This document shows, in pieces, positions 1-5,340 of a stretch of 5,340 nt of DNA (its first letter is position 1; each line of letters opens with the position of its first letter). The notes below the pieces were generated by a model. It was not told the origin of the DNA and searched no databases. It was given only the letters and a program-made list of their open reading frames with translations. A program made the position numbers and the translations under genes. This stretch comes from Chloroflexota bacterium (GTDB taxonomy: Bacteria > Chloroflexota > Dehalococcoidia > UBA3495). The stretch covers positions 1-5,340 of the forward strand of contig JACZRM010000141.1 in the NCBI GenBank assembly GCA_022576105.1. Direction: 5' to 3'.

Positions 1-71
1 ACTCTCACCCCCGGCCCCTCTCCCGTTGGGAAAGGGGGGACCGAGCGGTAAGCAAGGTCGGGGTGAGGGGT
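1..71. repeat. Imperfect inverted repeat, REP/MITE-like
   Basis: The outer arms are CTCTCACCCCCGGCC at 2-16 and the reverse complement of GGTCGGGGTGAGGG at 56-69; they pair apart from one extra C and a G/A mismatch. Inside is a second stem, CCTCTCCC then GTT then GGGAAAGGGG, at about 17-36. Elements with a CTCACCCC...GGGGTGAGG layout recur between genes in many bacterial genomes, including Chloroflexota (from general knowledge). The copy number here cannot be seen from one window, and the element may extend beyond base 1. No open reading frame runs through it. Confidence 0.6.
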
Positions 72-94
72 TTACATTTTCGTTCTGAAATTGT

Positions 95-104
95 TCGACG
101 TCGA
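95..104. repeat. 10-bp perfect palindrome
   Basis: TCGACGTCGA reads the same on both strands. It lies directly before the strong hairpin at 107-138. It could be a protein-binding half of that element or simple coincidence; nothing else in the sequence decides this. Confidence 0.45.
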
Positions 105-106
105 TT

Positions 107-138
107 TCGATACGCCCCGACCAGTCGGGGCGTATCGA
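107..138. repeat. Perfect 14-bp stem hairpin with 4-nt loop
   Basis: The arm TCGATACGCCCCGA (107-120) is followed by the loop CCAG (121-124) and the exact complementary arm TCGGGGCGTATCGA (125-138). The stem is long, GC-rich and without mismatch. Neither strand shows a T run after the hairpin, so it is not a standard intrinsic terminator. Possible roles are a dispersed palindromic repeat, a T-less terminator for a gene left of the window, or an RNA-stabilising structure. Confidence 0.75.
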
Positions 139-165
139 GACCGGTGATTAGAACCTGTCGGTTAG

Positions 166-177
166 GGGTGCGCACCC
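166..177. repeat. 12-bp perfect palindrome upstream of the response regulator
   Basis: GGGTGCGCACCC is a perfect palindrome and extends outward by a G/T and an A/T pair (164-179). It sits about 100 bp before the response-regulator start codon, where an operator would be plausible. It also lies in a run of palindromes that looks like repeat DNA, so a repeat origin is equally likely. A small stem AACC/GGTT (152-163) lies just before it. Downstream, 180-279 holds only weak promoter-like matches, such as TTGCAG (178-183) 17 bp from TAGTCT (201-206), too poor to call. Confidence 0.4.
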
Positions 178-279
178 TTGCAGTGGTAGGCCCACCCAGT
201 TAGTCTGATACTGTCCAGGCGGATGCTCCAGCCGGATTAGCCGGTGCAGCACCTGGAATTAACCGGCAGGACGAGACCC

Positions 280-684
280 ATGGCCAAAATCCTCATCATT
301 GAAGACCAGGAATCTCTTTGCAATCTGTATCGTACGGTATTGCGCACGTTCAATCACGACATCGTATTTGCCACTACCGGTGCTGCCGGTGTGGAGGCGG
401 CCCAAGCCGACCGGCCCGACCTGATCATCCTGGACCTGCTGCTGCCGGAGATGCCGGGCGCCGAAGTGGCTGAGAAGCTTCTGGAGTTGGGTATCCTGCC
501 CGACGTCCCCCTGATTGTTACCACCGCACTGGACCAGATGGAGGCCAAGTTCATCGCGGAGTCCGTGGGCGCAGTTGCAGTGTTGAACAAGCCTTTTAGC
601 GTCAACTCGATGATTGAGTTGCTCAACGGTATCCTGGACGGCTCCGGCCCCAAAGCCCTTTCGCAAGAACGTTCCGCAGCTTAG
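280..684 (+). CDS. Single-domain response regulator (CheY/Spo0F-like receiver)
   Basis: A 134-residue cytoplasmic protein that is one phosphoacceptor receiver domain with no DNA-binding or enzyme output domain. The hallmarks are present: the acidic pair E8-D9 after the first strand (KILIIEDQ), phosphoacceptor D52 in LDLLLP, the switch Thr in VTTAL (T81/T82), and K104 in the NKPF motif. The length is slightly above that of a bare receiver; the last 15 or so residues form a polar tail. The ATG at 280 was chosen because the receiver fold begins there and GGCAGG (265-270) lies 9 nt upstream; an in-frame GTG at 244 would only add a non-conserved leader. No histidine kinase is adjacent, so its partner must be encoded elsewhere. 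Such proteins usually act as phosphorelay intermediates or bind a target protein; which applies here cannot be told. It converges on hppA, with a hairpin terminator between. Confidence 0.93.
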   Translation: MAKILIIEDQESLCNLYRTVLRTFNHDIVFATTGAAGVEAAQADRPDLIILDLLLPEMPGAEVAEKLLELGILPDVPLIVTTALDQMEAKFIAESVGAVAVLNKPFSVNSMIELLNGILDGSGPKALSQERSAA

Positions 685-726
685 GTTTCTCTAACCTGCT
701 GAGGCAGATAACGACGGCACACACGC

Positions 727-758
727 AAAAACGGGCTGCGCTGGCAGCCCGTTTTTTT
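727..758. terminator. Bidirectional intrinsic terminator
   Basis: An 8-bp stem CGGGCTGC/GCAGCCCG (732-739 and 744-751) with loop GCTG is preceded by five A and followed by seven T. Read on the + strand it ends the response-regulator transcript (stop at 684); read on the - strand, the A tract becomes a T tract that ends hppA transcripts (stop at 780). Flanking A/T pairs extend the stem to 13 bp. This is the textbook form for the gap between two convergent genes. Confidence 0.9.
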
Positions 759-779
759 GATCCTAACTATGATGTTGCT

Positions 780-2858
780 TTAGGTTATCAGGTCAATCAA
801 GGGGGTAACGTTCAAGAACACCGGCGCAAAGACCAGGGACAATATGGCCATCAGTTTGATCAAGATGTTCAAAGATGGGCCGGATGTATCTTTGAAGGGG
901 TCTCCCACCACATCACCCTCAATGGCGGCCTTGTGCGCATCTGAACCCTTACCGCCATGGTTGCCCAGCTCCACATACTTCTTGGCGTTGTCCCAGCAGC
1001 CACCGGCGCTGGCCATCATTATTGCCATCATAAACCCGGAGGCTACCGCACCGATCAACAGCCCACCCAGGGCTTCAGTGCCCAGAGTGAACCCAACTGC
1101 AAGGGGAGCGACGACCGCCAGCAAGCCAGGGATAATCATTTCCCGCAACGCCCCGCTGGTGCTGATATCCACGCACCGAGCGTAGTCAGGGCGTCCCGTC
1201 CCTTCCATAATGCCCGGTATCTCCCGGAACTGTCGCCGTACTTCATTTACAATCTCTAACGCAGCCCGCCCCACCGCCTTCATGGTAAGGGCCGAGAACA
1301 CAAAGGGCAGCATCGCGCCGAGCAGCAGTCCCACCAACGTGGTATGGCTCAATAAATTGATGCCAAGACCTCCATCAGGTATGGATTTACAATGGTCCGG
1401 CAGGGCGGCTATTCCAGGGAGGCCGAGACAAGCCGCCGTCGAGTAGGCCGCCAGCAGCGCCAGGGAGGTCAAAGCGGCGGAACCGATGGCGAATCCCTTG
1501 CCGGTGGCGGCAGTGGTGTTGCCCAGCGCATCCAGCGCGTCGGTGCGCTCCCGAACCTCGGCGTCAAGTTTAGCCTGCTCGGCGATACCGCCGGCGTTGT
1601 CGGCCACCGGGCCGTAAGCGTCAGTCGCCAGGGTGATACCCAGGGTTGACAGCAAACCGACACCGGCCAAGGCCACCCCATAGAAGTCGGCCAGCTCAAA
1701 GGCGACCAGGATCGTTGCGCCAATGGCGAATACCGGAATCACGGTGCTCATCATTCCGGTGGCCAAGCCGCTGATGATTACAGTGGCCGCACCAGTCTCA
1801 GCCGCCGCTGAAACCTCCTTGGTGGGGTTGTAATCGTAAGAGGTGTAATACTCGGTGGACAAGCCAATAACTATTCCCGCAATCAACCCGGAGAGGATCG
1901 CCCAGAAAAGATTGAAGTTAAGGTCCATTACCAGCACAATGACCAGGGCGAATATCCCCAGCAAAATGGCGGAGGCGAATATTCCCCGACGCAATGCCCA
2001 GAGCAACTGGCCAAAATCTGCCTCCTCTCCGCTGCGCACCAAAAAGGTGCCGATAATGGCGGCCAGGATTCCCGCTCCCGCCAGCAGCAACGGCAGCACC
2101 GCTTCTTCGGCGGTGTATATCACCGCACCGGCCAGGGCTATGGTCGCAATGATGGAACCTACATAGGACTCAAACAGGTCTGCGCCCATCCCAGCCACAT
2201 CGCCCACGTTGTCGCCGACGTTATCGGCGATGACCCCTGGATTGCGCGGATCGTCCTCTGGAATTCCAGCCTCAATCTTACCCACCAGGTCGGTTCCGAC
2301 ATCGGCGGCCTTGGTGAAGATGCCGCCGCCCACGCGGGCAAACAGGGCAATCGAGCTGGCGCCAAAACCAAAACCGGCCACCACCGTGATGTCTTGGAAA
2401 ATCAGGTAAAGGATGGTTACTCCCAAGAGGCCGATACCCACCACGGTCAAGCCCATTACCGATCCGCTGGAGAAGGCGATTTTCAGCGCCGGATTCAGAC
2501 CCGTCATCGCCGCCGCGGCGGTCCGCACGTTGGCCCGCACCGCCACGTTCATACCGATAAAGCCCGCGGTCGCCGAACACAGGGTACCCGCCAGGTAAGA
2601 AATAGCAGTGCCGGGCACGGTCGATCCCAGGGTCAGCCAGTCGATGAGGACGCCCAGGACTACTGTCACGATGACCACAAAGGGGACCAGGGCCAGATAT
2701 TCCCGCCGCAGAAACGCCGACGAGCCCTCTCTGATGGCGTCGCCAATGTCCTGCATGGTTTCATTGCCTGGATCCGCCCGCATCACTCGGATGGTCACCA
2801 GGCCAGCGAACACCAGGGCGATTCCACCGGCAACCAGGGCGATAATTATGGATATCAT
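780..2858 (-). CDS. hppA: Membrane-bound ion-pumping pyrophosphatase, K+-dependent type
   Basis: A 692-residue integral membrane protein, full length for the family (about 16 membrane helices). It hydrolyses cytosolic PPi to two phosphates and pumps H+ or Na+ outward. The PPi/Mg site is seen as the Asp-rich stretch 186-220 ([25 protein letters not shown]), [17 protein letters not shown] at 411-427, and [12 protein letters not shown] at 619-630. The GNTTA motif (446-450) has Ala450 and Gly453 where K+-independent enzymes have Lys and Thr, so K+ dependence is expected. Gate residues are D227, E230 and S231 (ADLFES) and K668, with N664 one turn before it. Glu at 230 is found in Na+ pumps but also in some H+ pumps, so the transported ion is open. 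The start is supported by AGAGG (2865-2869) 6 nt upstream. It is monocistronic in this window and probably runs from the promoter at 2907-2936 to the shared terminator at 727-758. Confidence 0.97.
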   Translation of the reverse strand: MISIIIALVAGGIALVFAGLVTIRVMRADPGNETMQDIGDAIREGSSAFLRREYLALVPFVVIVTVVLGVLIDWLTLGSTVPGTAISYLAGTLCSATAGFIGMNVAVRANVRTAAAAMTGLNPALKIAFSSGSVMGLTVVGIGLLGVTILYLIFQDITVVAGFGFGASSIALFARVGGGIFTKAADVGTDLVGKIEAGIPEDDPRNPGVIADNVGDNVGDVAGMGADLFESYVGSIIATIALAGAVIYTAEEAVLPLLLAGAGILAAIIGTFLVRSGEEADFGQLLWALRRGIFASAILLGIFALVIVLVMDLNFNLFWAILSGLIAGIVIGLSTEYYTSYDYNPTKEVSAAAETGAATVIISGLATGMMSTVIPVFAIGATILVAFELADFYGVALAGVGLLSTLGITLATDAYGPVADNAGGIAEQAKLDAEVRERTDALDALGNTTAATGKGFAIGSAALTSLALLAAYSTAACLGLPGIAALPDHCKSIPDGGLGINLLSHTTLVGLLLGAMLPFVFSALTMKAVGRAALEIVNEVRRQFREIPGIMEGTGRPDYARCVDISTSGALREMIIPGLLAVVAPLAVGFTLGTEALGGLLIGAVASGFMMAIMMASAGGCWDNAKKYVELGNHGGKGSDAHKAAIEGDVVGDPFKDTSGPSLNILIKLMAILSLVFAPVFLNVTPLIDLIT

Positions 2859-2906
2859 TCACTACCTCTTTGTATTCAGGAGACGACCCGCCTTTTGAGC
2901 GTGCGA

Positions 2907-2936
2907 AACTTACCACAAAGATTTTGCAAGTGTCAA
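2907..2936 (-). promoter_or_regulatory. Candidate sigma-70-type promoter for hppA
   Basis: On the - strand a perfect TTGACA (2931-2936) is followed after 18 bp by TAAGTT (2907-2912), a weak -10 box with 3 of 6 consensus bases. Transcription would begin near 2900 and give a leader of about 40 nt carrying the AGAGG ribosome binding site. The -35 box is convincing; the -10 box is the doubtful part. Confidence 0.45.
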
Positions 2937-3112
2937 GTTTAGGGTGTTGCGGCTAGTTAATATTTTGGGGCTAAAACCGATGTGCTATCGGCACTAAAGT
3001 AGCGTTGCCAGTGGGAAAACCGTAGCCGCCGAACGGGACGGCCCATAGCGGAAATCGTTATGTAAAAGGCAAAGGCTGATCTGCAATTGGCGGAGCAGAG
3101 CCCGGCCCACCG
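2937..3112. other. Non-coding gap between hppA promoter and DUF3179 gene
   Basis: No credible gene is seen. Two weak hairpins, each followed by TTTT on the - strand, could end the DUF3179 transcript: CCGAT/ATCGG with a 5-nt loop (2977-2991), and a CCGT/ACGG stem with a long loop at about 3020-3042. Each stem is only 4-5 bp, so neither is called as a terminator. Confidence 0.35.
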
Positions 3113-4423
3113 CTAGGGCGTGTAAAGCTCAACATTTGGAAAGGTGATGGCAATGGAGAACCAGAACCCGCGACGGGTGCTGGCGCGCTCCAGTTCGGCT
3201 CCCGCCAGGGGTCCCTCGACGGCCCGCCCGGCCAGGTCCCAAACGCTGCCGGTTTCACGATCGATGAACGCCTCGCTTTCTTCTCGGTACTCGAAGGTCA
3301 GCACCTGACCATCAACATCCCGGAAAAACGCACCTACTGATTGGCCCTTTACGCTATTGAACACCACCACGGGCAAACCGCCAACCTCGTCGTTAAGCGC
3401 AACTCGACCAATGCGGTCCAAGGGGTAGGCAGTAACTGCGTCATTCACCTCTATGGTCAGTACCAGATCACCGGATTTTAACCGCTGGTCCAGTTTCTCC
3501 CGGTCCACCGGAAATATAAACTCATTCTCGTTGATCCTTTCCTTGTAGCCACCCGAGAAACCCTGACCATAACGACGGCCGCTAAACCGGGTTGGCGAGC
3601 TTCCGACGCCGACCAGCAACCGGGTATCCGGGTACAGTGCTTTCCAATCTTTCCAGGCCATAGTCATGGACGGCAGCAAATCCAGACGCGCGCCGGTCAA
3701 CTCTCCCACCACCGCCTCGCCGGCCACCTGGAACCAATAGGAGCCGGTCTGGTGGTCGTACATCACCAGGTCCGACTGATACAGAGCGCTGGTGTTGCCG
3801 AAGAGCAGAACTTCACCATCAAGGTTGCGGTCAAATGTAACACCGCTGACGCACAGCGGACAGTAGGAGATGAGCAGAGACACTCCGTCAATTTCGTCAT
3901 TGACCAGCTCATGAAGATTCAAAATGTTTACCGGGTAAGCGTAAGCATCATCACCCGAAACATAACCCATTACCAGATCATAGTCGCTGAGCCAATCCAA
4001 GGAATCTGGCCCACCGTAAACCGGGTTGTATATCGGCGCGATGGCGTCGCGCAGTTCCAAAATCACGTCCTCTTCGATTGTGTCCAGCGGAAGAAAGCGT
4101 GCTCTGTAGCGGCCAAAGGTGTCGAAGACGATGTCCCCCAGGGGCACGCTGGCTTTGCTGACATCCACCATTGGCACTTTCGATTTATTGAATATCCCTT
4201 CAGCTTCCCCAGTATCTTGATTCTCACCAGAAGCAATATTTGAACCAGATTCACCGGTGCCAGCAACAACCGGCACATCCAGAAATGGCTCAGCTGTAAT
4301 GGAAGGCGAGTCGGAGGCTCTGTCCGCTGTCCCACACGCCAGGCCGACTATGATCAGCCCCATTCCCAGCAGTGCTGAGAATCGATGTTGGCTGGGTAGT
4401 CGGAATCTTAGCTTTGAATGCAT
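3113..4423 (-). CDS. DUF3179 domain lipoprotein with internal domain duplication
   Basis: A 436-residue protein of the DUF3179 family, whose biochemical role is unknown to me. Residues 1-30 form a lipoprotein signal: a basic start, hydrophobic 17-29, and a lipobox ending GLAC with Cys30 as the lipidation site (Gly at -3 is tolerated but not ideal). Residues 31-80 are a polar Ser/Gly/Glu linker, so the protein is probably tethered outside the membrane. Family hallmarks are AYPVNIL (162-168), VNDEIDG (174-180), YCPLC (187-191), SDLVMYDHQTGSYW (217-230), GEAVVGELTG (235-244) and WKDWKALYPD (257-266). Residues 327-430 repeat this order without the cysteines (see finding). I chose the ATG at 4423 because it starts the signal peptide directly, with a weak GTGAG about 10 nt upstream; an in-frame ATG at 4501 would add 26 residues ahead of the signal. 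It is transcribed divergently from the dehydrogenase. The CPLC pair suggests metal binding or thiol chemistry, but that is inference. Confidence 0.9.
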   Translation of the reverse strand: MHSKLRFRLPSQHRFSALLGMGLIIVGLACGTADRASDSPSITAEPFLDVPVVAGTGESGSNIASGENQDTGEAEGIFNKSKVPMVDVSKASVPLGDIVFDTFGRYRARFLPLDTIEEDVILELRDAIAPIYNPVYGGPDSLDWLSDYDLVMGYVSGDDAYAYPVNILNLHELVNDEIDGVSLLISYCPLCVSGVTFDRNLDGEVLLFGNTSALYQSDLVMYDHQTGSYWFQVAGEAVVGELTGARLDLLPSMTMAWKDWKALYPDTRLLVGVGSSPTRFSGRRYGQGFSGGYKERINENEFIFPVDREKLDQRLKSGDLVLTIEVNDAVTAYPLDRIGRVALNDEVGGLPVVVFNSVKGQSVGAFFRDVDGQVLTFEYREESEAFIDRETGSVWDLAGRAVEGPLAGAELERASTRRGFWFSIAITFPNVELYTP

Positions 4424-4551
4424 CAGGCATTTTCTCACTGAATTTGACAGAATCTGATATTTAATGAGATGCCTCACCAGCCGATCCGGTGCTGAACCCA
4501 TACCGGGCTATTGTGGTAGAGTTACCCAAATCCACGCAGGAGCAAATCAAG
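4424..4551. promoter_or_regulatory. Shared upstream region of the divergent DUF3179 and SDR genes
   Basis: These 128 bp separate two divergent start codons and must hold both promoters. The AT-rich core at 4441-4465 is the likely site. On the + strand TGATATTTA (4455-4463) resembles an extended -10 and would give the dehydrogenase a leader of about 80 nt. On the - strand only weak -10-like TAAATA is visible in the same core. No clear operator palindrome is seen. Confidence 0.4.
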
Positions 4552-5325
4552 ATGGCCTTGAGTCAGCTTTTTGATTTAAGCGGCAAGGTAGCCCTGGTCA
4601 CTGGAGGCAACGGCGGGCTGGGCCTGGCCATGGCCCTGGGTCTGGCTGAAGCCGGGGCCAACATCGTCGTGGCCGCCCGCAATATGGACAAGACGGCATC
4701 CGCTCTGAATGAGATCCGGTCGAAGGGAGTGCAGGCCGAGGGAGTGCAAGTAGATGTTACCCAGGAAGCCGAGATTCAGCGGATGGTTGCCAAAACCGTT
4801 GCCGCTATGGGCCGAGTGGACATTCTGATTAACAACGCCGGGGTAACCATGCGTAAGGAGCCTCAGGACCTGTCCGCCGACGAGTGGGACCAGGTGCTGG
4901 ACGTGAACCTGCGCGCAGCATTCCTGGCGTCCAAGGCGGTGTACCCTCACATGCTGAGTCAGGGCGGCGGCAAGATCATCAGCATCGGGTCTATGTACTC
5001 CATCTTCGGCGGCGGGGGCAGCGGAGCGCCTTATTCATCCAGCAAGGGCGGAGTGGTGCAGCTTTCCAAGAGTCTGGCGGTGGCCTGGGCTAAGGACAAC
5101 ATTCAGTGCAACGCCATTCTGCCGGGCTGGTTCATGACCGATCTTACCGCAGCCGTGCCCGCTACTCAGCCCGACCGCTACGACCTGATCTGCCGTCGCA
5201 TTCCCACCGGACGTTGGGGCCAGCCGGCGGAATTGCAGGGGACGGCGGTGTTTCTCTCCAGCCATGCTTCCGACTACGTGACCGGAGCAGTGATAACTGT
5301 GGACGGCGGCTATTCGGTTATGTAA
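4552..5325 (+). CDS. Short-chain dehydrogenase/reductase, classical SDR
   Basis: A 257-residue cytoplasmic NAD(P)-dependent oxidoreductase of normal length for classical SDRs. Visible motifs are the cofactor-binding TGGNGGLG (17-24), D68 in VDV, NNAG (94-97), tetrad Asn119 in DVNL, Ser147 in SIGSMYS, and Y161-x3-K165 (YSSSK); the C-terminal end VTGAVITVDGGYSV is typical of the family. Arg43 after the second strand (AARN) suggests NADP(H), as an inference. The overall sequence most resembles the gluconate 5-dehydrogenase, 2-deoxy-gluconate 3-dehydrogenase (KduD) and glucose 1-dehydrogenase group, especially around LPGWFMTDLT (190-199) and PTGRWGQP (218-225), but the substrate cannot be read from sequence. 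The ATG at 4552 is preceded by AGGAG (4538-4542) with 9-nt spacing and begins the conserved fold; an in-frame GTG at 4489 is less likely. The Ser-Tyr spacing is 14, one more than usual. No terminator is visible in the last 15 bases. Confidence 0.95.
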   Translation: MALSQLFDLSGKVALVTGGNGGLGLAMALGLAEAGANIVVAARNMDKTASALNEIRSKGVQAEGVQVDVTQEAEIQRMVAKTVAAMGRVDILINNAGVTMRKEPQDLSADEWDQVLDVNLRAAFLASKAVYPHMLSQGGGKIISIGSMYSIFGGGGSGAPYSSSKGGVVQLSKSLAVAWAKDNIQCNAILPGWFMTDLTAAVPATQPDRYDLICRRIPTGRWGQPAELQGTAVFLSSHASDYVTGAVITVDGGYSVM

Positions 5326-5340
5326 ACAAGATGCTGCCCC

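Noticed and set aside
180..279. Possible tRNA or riboswitch before the response regulator
   Set aside because: No cloverleaf arms, T-loop sequence or known riboswitch core could be seen; only short unpaired repeats of GCCGG and GGAT.
259..666. 135-residue reading frame on the - strand
   Set aside because: It mirrors the response-regulator gene; the + strand carries all receiver-domain motifs.
2394..2942. 182-residue reading frame on the + strand
   Set aside because: It lies opposite hppA over most of its length, its protein is rich in H, Q, G and R with no recognisable domain, and the opposite strand is a fully conserved pyrophosphatase.
2977..2991. CCGAT/ATCGG hairpin with TTTT on the - strand as terminator of the DUF3179 gene
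   Set aside because: The stem is only 5 bp, the T run is 4, and it lies more than 120 bp past the stop codon; too weak to call.
3752..4243. 163-residue reading frame on the + strand
   Set aside because: It is antisense to the DUF3179 gene, whose motifs run throughout this stretch; no domain and no good ribosome binding site.
4444..4449. Perfect TTGACA on the + strand before the dehydrogenase
   Set aside because: No acceptable -10 box lies 16-18 bp downstream (the sequence there is near AGATGC); the AT-rich TATTTA is too close.
4424..4501. 26-residue N-terminal extension of the DUF3179 protein from the ATG at 4501
   Set aside because: It would bury the lipoprotein signal inside the protein and run toward the divergent dehydrogenase promoter; the ATG at 4423 places the signal at the N-terminus.
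4489..4551. Upstream GTG start for the dehydrogenase
   Set aside because: The extra 21 residues are not SDR-like, and AGGAG is correctly spaced before the ATG at 4552.

Overview
The window looks like ordinary chromosomal DNA from a moderately GC-rich bacterium. Three things point to Chloroflexota, perhaps the SAR202/Dehalococcoidia side: a K+-dependent-type membrane pyrophosphatase, a DUF3179 lipoprotein, and a dispersed-looking repeat rich in CTCACCCC. This placement is inferred from gene content, not from a marker gene. No mobile element, CRISPR array, rRNA or tRNA was seen.

Layout. Positions 1-279 have no gene but carry a cluster of inverted repeats: a REP/MITE-like element at 1-71, a 10-bp palindrome, a perfect 14-bp-stem hairpin at 107-138 and a 12-bp palindrome at 166-177. 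A single-domain response regulator follows on the + strand (280-684). It converges on hppA (complement 780-2858), a membrane-integral ion-pumping pyrophosphatase. A hairpin with A and T tracts on its two sides (727-758) lies between the two genes and can terminate transcription in both directions. Upstream of hppA are a good ribosome binding site, a plausible promoter with a perfect TTGACA box, and about 250 bp of non-coding sequence. Next is a DUF3179 lipoprotein gene (complement 3113-4423). A short-chain dehydrogenase/reductase (4552-5325, +) is transcribed divergently from it across a 128-bp shared upstream region.

The four genes do not form an operon: adjacent genes are convergent (RR/hppA), separated by a sizeable gap with its own promoter (DUF3179/hppA), or divergent (DUF3179/SDR). 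There is no evidence of a shared pathway. HppA conserves energy from biosynthetic pyrophosphate at the membrane, the lipoprotein acts outside the membrane, and the regulator and the dehydrogenase are cytoplasmic.

The most notable observation is that the DUF3179 protein is an internal tandem duplication. Its second copy keeps the fold-defining residues but has lost the CPLC cysteine motif of the first. I found no convincing new multi-gene system here.
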